20,376 nt of DNA from Candidatus Neomicrothrix sp. UBA4542 (GTDB lineage: Bacteria; Actinomycetota; Acidimicrobiia; Acidimicrobiales; Poriferisodalaceae). Made by a program: the position numbers and the translations under genes. The stretch spans positions 673-21,048 of the forward strand of contig DGLO01000079.1 in assembly GCA_002388005.1 (NCBI GenBank). The letters are read 5' to 3'. Shown here in pieces: positions 13,085-20,376 of this stretch; position 1 is the first letter of the stretch; every line of letters begins with the position of its first letter. Below the pieces are notes generated by a model. It saw only the letters and a program-made list of their open reading frames with translations, made no database searches and was not told the origin of the DNA.

Positions 13085-14678
13085 GGACGGCGCGTTTGGT
13101 TCGACCCGCCAATTCGACGAGTTTTGGTTGAGCCAGATTGACGAAACGGCACGCCAAGGACCGCGTCTCACGCGGATCTATAAGGTCCACCACGTCGCCT
13201 TTGTGCGCTGCCTTGAACGGGGATCGAAGTCGAAGCAACCGCTCTTCGATTGCTTCTCGATGAGCGTCAGGATCGGCAGCAGCCGCTATTTCACGACGAT
13301 ACGCAGCAGCAACCCCGCCTTCGATCGGTATGCCACCCCATTCTCCCGACGGCCATCCGAACCGCAAGTTGATGCCGTTGGGCAATCCGATGGAGTTCGG
13401 CGCATCGGCGGCGACTCCGTAGCTCTTACGGACCATGAACTCAATCTTTGGCACCTGACACTCAGCGGACGCGATGAGGGCGCGAGCGCCGCGCCGCATT
13501 GTCGCTATTCGTTCCGCATGTGAGCCCAACATGAATCCCGGCATATCGAGAAAAATGAGAAGAGGGAGGTTGAACGTGTCACAGAGATCCAAGAAATGCG
13601 TGTACTTGTCCGCGCCATTGCCGTCCATGGCGCCTGCTTTACTCATCGGATCGCTCCCGATCACTCCAACTGACCAACCGTCCAGTCGCGCGAATCCAGT
13701 GATGATGCCGCTTGCGTAGAGTTTCCTCATTTCAAAGAAATCGCCGTTATCCACGACATGACGAATCAGGGCGCGAGCGTCATAGCCCTGTCTCCGGTTC
13801 GTAGGGACGATGTCCAGTAGCTCCTGTGGCCGTCGTTCAGGATCATCCCCAGTATCCACGCGGGCGGCGACCCCTCTCACGGTGTCCGGCAGGTAAGAAA
13901 GAAAATCTCGGATCTGTTGAAACGCGTCATCTTCGTCATCGGCGACGTTGTCTATTTGTCCGCTCTGCACAACGTGCATGTCCCAGCCACCAAGATCTTC
14001 TTTCGACAGCTTTTCGCCGATTGCGCGCTCAACTACGGGTGGGCCAGAAGGGAAAATTTGTGACGTGCCCTTCACCATTACGGTGAAATGGGAAAGCAGG
14101 GCTGCTGCGGCTGGCCAACCAGCAACCGATCCCAAGATCGCGGCCGCTACAGGAACGTTGCCGAGAAGTTCAACGCCTTGGTGCCATAGATCTCCCTGGG
14201 GGAGTCCCATATGTCCGTCCTGCTCATCTGATTTGGATGAATGACCCACGCCCTCGCGTAGCTGGACGTACGGGATCCCATACTCCAGAGCGAGAGGTTG
14301 AGCGAAATGGTGTGGCAGCTTGTGAACGTCGTGGGGGCTTCCTCCCGAAAGAGTGAAATCGTCGCCACCAACAGAGACTGGTCGCCCGGAAATTTCTCCG
14401 AGACCCATGACGTAACCACCAGGCGAAAAGTCGGTCAAGTTGCCGTCGGCGTCGTAATCGGCGGCGCCGACGAGGTGCCCCATTTCAAGGAATGAGCCTG
14501 GGTCACAGAACTTTGCCATGCGTTCGCGAACCGTGTAACGACCTGCGTCGTGCTGTCGCTTAACGCGCTCGTCTCCGCCCATTTCGTCGGCGAGATCTTT
14601 TACGTAGCCGATGTCTTCGATGGCCTTCGACCAGCCCATACCGGGCTTCCAAAATTCTCTTTTGGGGTCGATGGGCAC
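13077..14678 (-). CDS. Acyl-CoA carboxylase beta (carboxyltransferase) subunit
   Basis: A 533-residue carboxyltransferase of the acetyl/propionyl/methylcrotonyl-CoA carboxylase family, with the two crotonase-like halves expected. The N half has 'GDDFTLSGGSPHDVHKL' (about 105-121), and the C half has 'DKYTHFLDLCDTFNLPLLIF' and 'DMPGFMLGSHAER', the family's hallmark CT motif. It would move carboxyl from carboxybiotin onto an acyl-CoA in the cytoplasm. No biotin carboxylase or biotin carrier subunit lies in the window, so a partner must be coded elsewhere. The start is GTG at 14676-14678, 3 nt after the amidohydrolase stop, with an AAGG about 8 nt upstream, which points to cotranscription. Possible substrates include terpenoid-derived CoA esters, but sequence cannot say. 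Confidence 0.9.
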   Translation of the reverse strand: MPIDPKREFWKPGMGWSKAIEDIGYVKDLADEMGGDERVKRQHDAGRYTVRERMAKFCDPGSFLEMGHLVGAADYDADGNLTDFSPGGYVMGLGEISGRPVSVGGDDFTLSGGSPHDVHKLPHHFAQPLALEYGIPYVQLREGVGHSSKSDEQDGHMGLPQGDLWHQGVELLGNVPVAAAILGSVAGWPAAAALLSHFTVMVKGTSQIFPSGPPVVERAIGEKLSKEDLGGWDMHVVQSGQIDNVADDEDDAFQQIRDFLSYLPDTVRGVAARVDTGDDPERRPQELLDIVPTNRRQGYDARALIRHVVDNGDFFEMRKLYASGIITGFARLDGWSVGVIGSDPMSKAGAMDGNGADKYTHFLDLCDTFNLPLLIFLDMPGFMLGSHAERIATMRRGARALIASAECQVPKIEFMVRKSYGVAADAPNSIGLPNGINLRFGWPSGEWGGIPIEGGVAAAYRREIAAAADPDAHREAIEERLLRLRSPFKAAHKGDVVDLIDPRETRSLACRFVNLAQPKLVELAGRTKRAVRP

Positions 14679-14681
14679 GGG

Positions 14682-16355
14682 TTACGCCTTGCCGTGCCGC
14701 AGTAACTTGCCGGGCAGCTGAGAATCCGCCGTAACGGTGTCTTCCCCACCTTGTCGAATAACGGTTCCGTTCACCACCACGGCGTCGATGCCCTTGGCAT
14801 CGGAAATCAACCGGTCAGCGCCGGCAGGTAGGTCGTACACGCGACGCTTGCCTTGGTGGCCCACGGTGCCCATGTCGAACACGACGACGTCTGCCCAACC
14901 TCCGTCAGTCAATGTGCCGCGGTCTTCGATTCCGAACACTTGTGCCGGGCGTTGGGTAAGCATGTGAACAGCCTGTTCCAGGTCAAAACTTTCTCTCTCT
15001 CGAACGAACGTTGACAGGAACTCTGTGGAATATTTTGCGTCACAAAGCTGACTTGCGTGGGCTCCGGCATCGGAGAGACCGATGACGGTGGTTGGGTCAT
15101 GAAGAAGCTCGTCGATTTCGTCTCGGTCATGATTGACGACGTCTTGCACGATGCGCATATCAAGATCGGCGTCGAGGGCCATGTCAAGCATTACGTCAAC
15201 AGGGTCTTGACCTAGTTCGTCTGCTAATTCCTGAACGTTCTTACCTTCCATGGATGGGTCCGGCGGGAACCAAGTAATTTCGGTTCGGCCCCACCGATCA
15301 CCGATCTTTCCCCCGTTGCCAGCCTTCTCTTTGAACTGTCCGCGCCAATCGGGGTCGGCGTAGTAAGCCTTGCGTCCCTCCAGATCACTCTTGGCTACGG
15401 GCTGGAAAACTCTCATCCCCTCGTAGATAAACGGTGCTTTCCAACTCATCTCAAATTGGATTGGTTGAACCGCAACTTGTGGGAACACTGGAAGTCCTCG
15501 TTCCGCTAAGGCATGCGCTTTTTCAAGCTCTTTGAGATGACTTCCGGGTCCGACGGTGCTTGCTAGCAACGCAGTCCAACTGACATTCGCGCCTGTGGTT
15601 TCAGCGACACGGGCAAACTCGTCGTGACTTAAGCCCCGACCTTGGGTTGCCTGCATGATTCCGCCAGCGTCACCGAGTGCCTGGGCTATCTCAATAATTT
15701 CTTCAGGTGTAGCAAGCCGGCTCGGAACCGGTCGACCTTCGTATCCGACGTGGGTGGGAGCGCGGCTCGTAGCGAATCCCAAAGCACCGGCCTGCAGTGC
15801 CTCGGTCACCAGTTCGCGTTGTCGGGCGATCTCTTCTTCCGTTGCTTCGCGTTCTGTTGCTTCTTCGCCCAGCACGTACATCCGCAGGGCCGTGTGACCT
15901 ATCATCGCCGCCATATTCACTGCGCATCCGTTGGCGTCGAGAGCATCGAGGTATTCGGGGAAGGTTTCAAAGCCCCAGTCGCCCAATCCGGCTCGCAAGG
16001 CTTCCACGCTCATTCCTTCGACGTTCTCCAAGGTTCGCATGATCAAGTCACGGTGTTCTGGGCGCGTTGGCGCAACCGAAAACCCGCAGTTGCCCATAAC
16101 GATGGTGGTAACACCGTGCCACGGGGAACAACTGACTAACGGGTCCCAAAGCACTTGTGCGTCATAGTGAGTGTGAATATCGACGAACCCCGGCGCGACA
16201 ATGCGGTCTGTCGCGTCAATGGTTTGTTGTGCCTCAGCAGGTGCGTCACCCATCGCGACAATGCGCCCGTCCTTTATGCCCAGGTCCCCCAAGTACCGGG
16301 CTGCCCCGGTGCCATCAACGATTGTGCCGCCTGTGATTTTTAGGTCGTAAGACAT
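14682..16355 (-). CDS. N-acyl-D-amino-acid deacylase family amidohydrolase
   Basis: A 557-residue D-aminoacylase-type amidohydrolase. An N-terminal beta strand region 'LKITGGTIVDGTGA' is followed by the HxH ligands His61 and His63 ('DIHTHYDAQ'), a Cys90 in 'GNCGFSVAP' like the bridging Cys of D-aminoacylase, and the active-site Asp429 in 'SDAGAHASQ'; the C-terminal end is the beta-sandwich return. The two metal-site His of classical members (near 'THxR' and 'HHK') are not evident: the regions read 'QATQGRG' and 'NVSWTALLA'. The metal site may be one-metal or altered and the substrate may not be an N-acyl amino acid. ATG at 16353-16355 has GAGGGG six bases upstream. It leads the transcript containing the carboxyltransferase. 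Confidence 0.88.
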   Translation of the reverse strand: MSYDLKITGGTIVDGTGAARYLGDLGIKDGRIVAMGDAPAEAQQTIDATDRIVAPGFVDIHTHYDAQVLWDPLVSCSPWHGVTTIVMGNCGFSVAPTRPEHRDLIMRTLENVEGMSVEALRAGLGDWGFETFPEYLDALDANGCAVNMAAMIGHTALRMYVLGEEATEREATEEEIARQRELVTEALQAGALGFATSRAPTHVGYEGRPVPSRLATPEEIIEIAQALGDAGGIMQATQGRGLSHDEFARVAETTGANVSWTALLASTVGPGSHLKELEKAHALAERGLPVFPQVAVQPIQFEMSWKAPFIYEGMRVFQPVAKSDLEGRKAYYADPDWRGQFKEKAGNGGKIGDRWGRTEITWFPPDPSMEGKNVQELADELGQDPVDVMLDMALDADLDMRIVQDVVNHDRDEIDELLHDPTTVIGLSDAGAHASQLCDAKYSTEFLSTFVRERESFDLEQAVHMLTQRPAQVFGIEDRGTLTDGGWADVVVFDMGTVGHQGKRRVYDLPAGADRLISDAKGIDAVVVNGTVIRQGGEDTVTADSQLPGKLLRHGKA

Positions 16356-16475
16356 CTGGATCCCCTCATATGGAACTAACTAAGAAAATACTTCCCTGAG
16401 AGCTACCGTGCTTGTTTATCGGCCAGAGTGGGCTCTCCGGTAGGATTAATCGGGAACTAGCGAAGGGAAAATGGT

Positions 16476-16700
16476 TTGCCGAAACAGAAGGACGACGCCA
16501 TCCTGCTCGAAGGTAAGACGGTTGAAGCGCTCAAAGGCGGTCATTTCCGCATCGAGTTGGACAATGGACACGAAGTTCTTGGTCATCTGAGCGGCAAGAT
16601 GCGAAAGCATCACATTCGCATTCTCCCCGGAGACCGCGTCCAGGTTGAAGTCTCGGCATACGATTTAACTCGTGGGCGGATCACATACCGCTACAAGTAG
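16476..16700 (+). CDS. infA: Translation initiation factor IF-1
   Basis: A 74-residue OB-fold protein with the IF-1 signature from end to end: 'ALKGGHFRIELDNGHEVLGHLSGKMRKHHIRILPGDRVQVE' and 'YDLTRGRITYRYK'. IF-1 binds the 30S A-site during initiation. The start is TTG at 16476, with GAAGGGA about 7 nt upstream; no in-frame ATG is near. In many actinobacteria infA sits in the ribosomal protein operon; here it stands alone, between a divergent amidohydrolase transcript and a convergent exported-protein gene. It may be a relocated or second copy. Codon-level integrity looks good. Confidence 0.95.
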   Translation: MPKQKDDAILLEGKTVEALKGGHFRIELDNGHEVLGHLSGKMRKHHIRILPGDRVQVEVSAYDLTRGRITYRYK

Positions 16701-16726
16701 CTAACGCAAAGCCACGCCGTCAGGGT

Positions 16727-17647
16727 TCACGCCGTGCGTGGGGCGGCCGACCACTCGCACGAAGTCAGGATCTGAAGCCAGTCACTGTCTTCAAGGGTCA
16801 CTTGTAGTTCTTGTCCCCCAGAGTCCGATTTGAGTGGCCGAATCTCGCGTTGGAAGAAGGCTTCACCGATTTTCTTGATTAAGGCCTTAGGGGTGTCGTC
16901 ACAGCGTGGATCAAATCGCAAGGTCCAGACAGTTGATGGGACTTGGCTACATCCTTGGCAAGCGTTGTAGATCAACAAATCACCTAGGCCGCTGGCTTGA
17001 TCGTTGTCAGTGTCGGTTCCTACAAAAGTAATGCCGTCACTGGAAAGAACTGAGAAGTCGCCAGCTTTGGGAGTGTTGCCTTGTCTAATTTCTTTGTCCC
17101 ACAAGAAGGCTTCGGGCAAAAACTCAATGATCCAGCCATTAGAAGCATCTACAGCGATCGTGACTACGTCCTGGACTTGCTCGCGCACGTCGCGTACACC
17201 CTGAATAGACCACGGGCTTTGCGCATGACCGAGCACCAGCAGGGGGACGTCCTCGGAGTCGTGTAACTCAATGGTTAATCCCGAAGTGTTGTCTTCATTG
17301 CGGTAAATGATGGTGCGATATAGGGCCAAGTCCCGGTTCACTCGAAACTCTTTTGGGCCGTAGCCGCTAACCCTTAAGACACCTTGGGCATCATCTGAGA
17401 TGGAAACGGGGTAGTCGATAGAACTCGTTGGAGCCGGCGGACTAGTTGATGTTGGTGCAGAAACGCTCGACGTTGAGGGCGAAATCGAAACGGCGCCGCC
17501 CGCCGTGTCTTTTGTCAACGAAGTTGTCGTCGACGCTGAATGGGGCAGAGTCGAAGAGTCAGTTCCGCTGAACGCTTGCGTGAGCGCGGCAATTCCCAGC
17601 AGAGCCGCCATAACTAGAACGAGTATCCCCGAACGATTTGTTGGCAC
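16727..17647 (-). CDS. Exported or membrane-anchored protein of unknown function
   Basis: About 306 residues from GTG at 17645-17647; the frame is open to GTG at 17698, but that would leave 14 nt to the divergent Rieske gene. A hydrophobic helix (about residues 7-26) is followed by a Ser/Thr/Pro-rich stretch (about 27-76), typical of a wall-spanning linker, then an extracytoplasmic domain of about 230 residues. That domain contains four Cys (about 230, 233, 249, 297), one pair as CxxC in 'ACQGC', so two disulfides are possible. No lipobox, enzymatic motif or known family is recognised. The protein is convergent with infA. Function is unknown; the layout suggests a cell-surface protein. Confidence 0.7.
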   Translation of the reverse strand: MPTNRSGILVLVMAALLGIAALTQAFSGTDSSTLPHSASTTTSLTKDTAGGAVSISPSTSSVSAPTSTSPPAPTSSIDYPVSISDDAQGVLRVSGYGPKEFRVNRDLALYRTIIYRNEDNTSGLTIELHDSEDVPLLVLGHAQSPWSIQGVRDVREQVQDVVTIAVDASNGWIIEFLPEAFLWDKEIRQGNTPKAGDFSVLSSDGITFVGTDTDNDQASGLGDLLIYNACQGCSQVPSTVWTLRFDPRCDDTPKALIKKIGEAFFQREIRPLKSDSGGQELQVTLEDSDWLQILTSCEWSAAPRTA

Positions 17648-17712
17648 TCGAACCAGAGTAAAGAGCGAAGTGCCGCAATATGGGAATAGTCTTCGCACTT
17701 GGGGTTAGTCGA

Positions 17713-18912
17713 ATGAATGAAATTCCGGTTGAAATAGATGCCGGGACCGCGTACGAACTGCCAGAACCAGGCTGGGATGAAGAGCTGGTTGACGTCGAAA
17801 GAGGCACGCCCACCGGTGAAATGCTTCGCCGGTACTGGCACCCATTCGCACTTTCCATAGACGCGACCGACACTCCCAGTGAGGTGAAAGTCCTAGGCGA
17901 ACAACTCATACTCTTTCGCGACGGTCATGACCGAGTCGGGCTTATGCATCCACGTTGCTGCCATCGAGGAACGTCTCTGTATTACGCCAAGGTCGAAACG
18001 GAGGGTATTCGTTGCTGCTACCACGGCTGGCTGTTCGATGTCGAAGGTAAGACTCTAAATATGCCCTGTGAACCAGAAGGTGGTCTCCACTTGGAGAGGT
18101 ACCGCCAACCTTGGTATCCGGTGCGCGAGTACCACGGCATGTTGTTCACCTATATGGGACCACCTGCCCACAAACCAGCCTTCCCGACGTATGACATCTT
18201 CGATCATGTTCCGGAGGGCTGGGAGATCGTTGCTGACGATAACAACATCGGCCTCGAAGGCGACCCAACCCCGTGCAACTGGTTCCAAACCCACGAAAAT
18301 GTCATGGACCCGCTTCACGTGTATGTGCTGCACGCAGGATTTTCCGGGAATCAATTTGTGGCCGAGATGGCAGGACTTCCCGAACTCTCATTTCATCAAA
18401 CAGCGCAGGGCGTAAAATCCCATCAAGACCGGACCCTCGACGACGGACGTTTCTTTCACCGAGTGACCGAAGTGGTGATGCCCAATGTCCGAATTGTTGC
18501 CAGTCCATTTGTGGAGTTTGAAGGCAAAGCCACCTCGGTCGCTTGGACCGTTCCCATCTCGCGAACTGAAACAAAAATCTTCACGATCCTGAAACGACCG
18601 ATCGGCCAAGAGCGCCGGAGAGCTCTCTACAACGGGAAGATCTGGCCAGACTTGTCTGAGTCGGAGCATCAACGATTTCCAGGCGACTACGAAGCTCAGG
18701 TGGGTCAAGGAGTTGTAACGATTCACACCGAAGAGAACCTTGCATCCTCCGATCGCGGCGTCAGTATCTTCCGGCACGTATTTCGCCAACAGGTACGGGC
18801 TGTAAGTAATGGAGAAACGCCGATTGGTGTAACGAACGGAGTCGAATCCCGGTATGAAGTCCGAGCGGGCAACTACATCGGCGATCGTGAAGACGTCGTT
18901 CATCTCGGATGA
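17713..18912 (+). CDS. Rieske [2Fe-2S] ring-hydroxylating oxygenase, large subunit
   Basis: A 399-residue aromatic-ring-hydroxylating oxygenase or O-demethylase alpha subunit. The Rieske cluster motif is complete: Cys82 and His84 ('RCCHRG'), Cys101 and His104 ('CCYHGW'). The mononuclear iron region is also clear: 'HENVMDPLHVYVLH' carries the bridging Asp199 and the ligands His202 and His207. The N-terminus ('MLRRYWHPFALS') matches phthalate 4,5-dioxygenase/LigX-type enzymes. ATG at 17713 is preferred over an upstream in-frame ATG at 17680, because it matches the family start and has GGGG about 8 nt upstream. A reductase and ferredoxin are not in the window. A CoA-transferase follows 74 nt later on the same strand. 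Confidence 0.93.
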   Translation: MNEIPVEIDAGTAYELPEPGWDEELVDVERGTPTGEMLRRYWHPFALSIDATDTPSEVKVLGEQLILFRDGHDRVGLMHPRCCHRGTSLYYAKVETEGIRCCYHGWLFDVEGKTLNMPCEPEGGLHLERYRQPWYPVREYHGMLFTYMGPPAHKPAFPTYDIFDHVPEGWEIVADDNNIGLEGDPTPCNWFQTHENVMDPLHVYVLHAGFSGNQFVAEMAGLPELSFHQTAQGVKSHQDRTLDDGRFFHRVTEVVMPNVRIVASPFVEFEGKATSVAWTVPISRTETKIFTILKRPIGQERRRALYNGKIWPDLSESEHQRFPGDYEAQVGQGVVTIHTEENLASSDRGVSIFRHVFRQQVRAVSNGETPIGVTNGVESRYEVRAGNYIGDREDVVHLG

Positions 18913-18986
18913 CTGACGTCATCGAAAAGTGAGTAGGTAAAGGTTGAACGGAACATTGACCTGCCTTTGAGATCTACGCTCAGGCG

Positions 18987-20237
18987 GTGACCGAAAAAAA
19001 CCAATCCCACAGCCCTGGAGTCACTCCCTACCTGGAAGGCGTCACCGTTCTCGACTTCACCCAATATCTAGCTGGGCCGTCGTGTACTCGGCTGCTAGTG
19101 GAAATGGGCGCAGATGTCATCAAAGTCGAATATCCACCCTACGGTGATCCCGTCCGACCTAGTCCCCCGCGGCGAAATGGGAGATCGGCGTACCACGTTC
19201 AACAAAACCGTGGAAAACGCAGCCTGTCGGTTGATCTGACTAGACCGGAGGGGATCGCGCTCATAGAAGATCTCGTTCCTCACGTCGACATCGTGGTGGA
19301 GAATTACAGCCCCGGAGTCATGGAGCGGCGAGGTCTCGGATACTCGCGGCTACGAGAGTTGAACCCGCAGGTCATCATGGCTTCCATTTCGGGGTTCGGG
19401 CAGACCGGACCGCTCTCAGAAAAGACAGCCTTCGATTTTATAGCGCAGGCGTACTCAGGCTTAATGCATATGACTGGCGAACCTGACGGCCCTCCCATGT
19501 TGATTGGGGCAGGAATCGCTGACACCTCAACAGGCGTGCATGCGTTTGCTGCTCTGGGATATGCGCTCTATCGCCGTGACAGAACCGGAGAGGGCTCCCA
19601 CCTCGACATCGGAATGGTAGACGTGATGTATCACATGCAGGAGACTGCTGTCTCGGGCCCGTCCTTGTCTCAAGGTGAAGTAGTCGGCATGCGAACCGGA
19701 CGCCACTACGCCCCGGCCAGTCCAGCGGGAATTTTCAAAGGCCCAGAAGGATGGATCGTAGTCTTCGCCCTAGAAAACCAGATAGCCAATCTGTGGGCAG
19801 CGTTAGAAATGCCGGAGCTAGCAGAGGACCCTCGGTTTACAAACAATCGAACTCGTCTTGAACATCGAGATGCCTTAACCAAAATCATTGAAGACTGGAT
19901 GGCCGCATTCGACAAGGACCAGGATGTCGTTTCGGCTCTCGAGCGACACAGAGTGCCCTGCGGACCCGTAGTTGAACCGGTCAAACTGGCCGAAACCCAC
20001 CCCCATTTTCTTGAGCGGGGCACGGTAAGAGAGGTAGCGGATCCCCTCGCAGGGTCGATGCTGATTCCCGGGTTTCCTTTGAGGTTCTCTGACGCGCCCG
20101 ACCTACCAGACTTGGTAGCGGCAGAAGTGGGAGAACATAACGAAACAGTGCTCGCTGACTTCCTCGGATTGGATTCCGAATCGGTAGCTGCATTAGAGGA
20201 GGAGGGAATCTTGTATAGACGACCTCCTCGCGAGTGA
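18987..20237 (+). CDS. CaiB/BaiF family III CoA-transferase
   Basis: A 416-residue type III acyl-CoA transferase. The N-terminal 'LEGVTVLDFTQYLAGPSCTRLLVEMGADVIKVEYP' is the family's start, the Asp179 in 'GAGIADTSTGVHAF' is the catalytic residue that forms the acyl anhydride, and 'HRVPCGPVVEP' lies in the C-terminal region. It moves CoA between carboxylic acids in the cytoplasm and would activate a pathway acid. The start is GTG at 18987 and the ribosome-binding site is weak. It is between the Rieske oxygenase and an enoyl-CoA hydratase in the same direction, as in a degradation operon. Confidence 0.93.
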   Translation: MTEKNQSHSPGVTPYLEGVTVLDFTQYLAGPSCTRLLVEMGADVIKVEYPPYGDPVRPSPPRRNGRSAYHVQQNRGKRSLSVDLTRPEGIALIEDLVPHVDIVVENYSPGVMERRGLGYSRLRELNPQVIMASISGFGQTGPLSEKTAFDFIAQAYSGLMHMTGEPDGPPMLIGAGIADTSTGVHAFAALGYALYRRDRTGEGSHLDIGMVDVMYHMQETAVSGPSLSQGEVVGMRTGRHYAPASPAGIFKGPEGWIVVFALENQIANLWAALEMPELAEDPRFTNNRTRLEHRDALTKIIEDWMAAFDKDQDVVSALERHRVPCGPVVEPVKLAETHPHFLERGTVREVADPLAGSMLIPGFPLRFSDAPDLPDLVAAEVGEHNETVLADFLGLDSESVAALEEEGILYRRPPRE

Positions 20238-20251
20238 CATAGCTTCTTGCT

Positions 20252-20376
20252 ATGGCTAGCTCCGACATGCCCAACGGTGCCGTTCAATACGGTTATGAAG
20301 ATGGTGTCGCCACCATCACACTGAATCGGCCCGAATCGCTTAACTCCATGAACGACGACCTGATGCAAGACATCAG
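20252..20376 (+). CDS. Enoyl-CoA hydratase/isomerase family protein, 5' part only
   Basis: The window ends inside this gene. The 41 whole codons seen give 'MASSDMPNGAVQYGYEDG' and then 'VATITLNRPESLNSMNDDL', which is the N-terminal beta strand and 'LNRPE..N..' motif of the crotonase superfamily. The oxyanion-hole and catalytic region are beyond the edge, so hydratase, isomerase or ligase cannot be told apart. It begins 14 nt after the CoA-transferase stop and is probably in its operon. No clear Shine-Dalgarno precedes the ATG. Confidence 0.8.
   Translation, partial: MASSDMPNGAVQYGYEDGVATITLNRPESLNSMNDDLMQDI

Noticed and set aside
15642..16139. 165-codon open frame on the plus strand
   Set aside because: It is antisense to the amidohydrolase and has no recognisable domain.
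16712..16741. CCACGC/GCGTGG hairpin after infA as a terminator
   Set aside because: Only 6-bp arms with a long loop and no T tract; it overlaps the end of the convergent gene, so the signal is too weak to list.
18388..18903. 171-codon open frame on the minus strand
   Set aside because: It is antisense to the Rieske oxygenase and has no coding features.
19706..20368. 220-codon open frame on the minus strand
   Set aside because: It runs antisense through the CoA-transferase and the start of the enoyl-CoA hydratase, both clear genes.
1..20376. Mobile elements, CRISPR arrays, tRNA or rRNA genes
   Set aside because: No transposase, integrase, direct-repeat array or tRNA-like sequence was seen on either strand by eye.

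Overview
The window looks like a stretch of actinobacterial chromosome, possibly a marine or other free-living Acidimicrobiia-type lineage. That is an inference from a mycothiol-dependent maleylpyruvate-isomerase-type protein, an actinobacterial flavor to the CoA and amidohydrolase genes, and frequent GTG/TTG starts and weak Shine-Dalgarno sites. It is almost entirely catabolic: NIPSNAP protein, DinB/MDMPI-fold protein, cupin, class III aminotransferase, NADPH:quinone oxidoreductase, thioesterase, phosphotriesterase-like lactonase, a linalool dehydratase/isomerase (Ldi)-like enzyme, acyl-CoA dehydrogenase-like flavoprotein, beta-hydroxyacid dehydrogenase, Baeyer-Villiger monooxygenase, threonine aldolase, acyl-CoA carboxylase beta subunit, D-aminoacylase-type amidohydrolase, Rieske oxygenase, family III CoA-transferase and the start of an enoyl-CoA hydratase. 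The exceptions are a lone infA (IF-1), two small or unknown membrane proteins and an exported protein. No RNA gene, insertion sequence, CRISPR array or transcription-factor gene was found.

Layout. 5-3777: assorted small metabolic genes in both orientations, with a 51-residue membrane protein (3063-3218) in front of a one-helix membrane protein. 4084-5058: quinone oxidoreductase. 5107-9837 (minus): a tightly packed five-gene operon, in transcription order beta-hydroxyacid dehydrogenase, acyl-CoA dehydrogenase-like, Ldi-like, lactonase, FlK-type thioesterase; neighbours overlap by 4, 11 and 4 nt and the last gap is 10 nt. It diverges from the Baeyer-Villiger monooxygenase (10032-11951) across a control region that holds a near-perfect 21-bp palindrome (9963-9983). 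11948-16355 (minus): threonine aldolase, carboxyltransferase and amidohydrolase. 16476 onward: infA, an exported protein, then a plus-strand Rieske oxygenase / CoA-transferase / enoyl-CoA hydratase set.

Main discovery. The Ldi-like gene looks broken by an in-frame TGA at 7276-7278, but both halves are intact in one frame. The TGA lies exactly 9 codons after a Cys, the spacing of the two catalytic cysteines (C171/C180) of linalool dehydratase-isomerase. Starting 13 nt after the TGA is a hairpin with a perfect 5-bp stem and a GGUCU loop; the loop begins 18 nt after the TGA, the same distance and loop motif as in the E. coli fdhF SECIS. The simplest reading is a 501-residue selenoprotein with selenocysteine replacing a catalytic cysteine of an Ldi-family enzyme.

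How the genes may work together (inference): the monooxygenase would turn a cyclic or aryl ketone into a lactone or ester, the lactonase would open it, the Ldi-like selenoenzyme would add or remove water at an alkenol/hydroxyl carbon, and the dehydrogenases, CoA-transferase, carboxylase, hydratase and thioesterase would carry the product into CoA-linked oxidation. This fits a terpenoid or alicyclic compound pathway, but no substrate can be read from the sequence.
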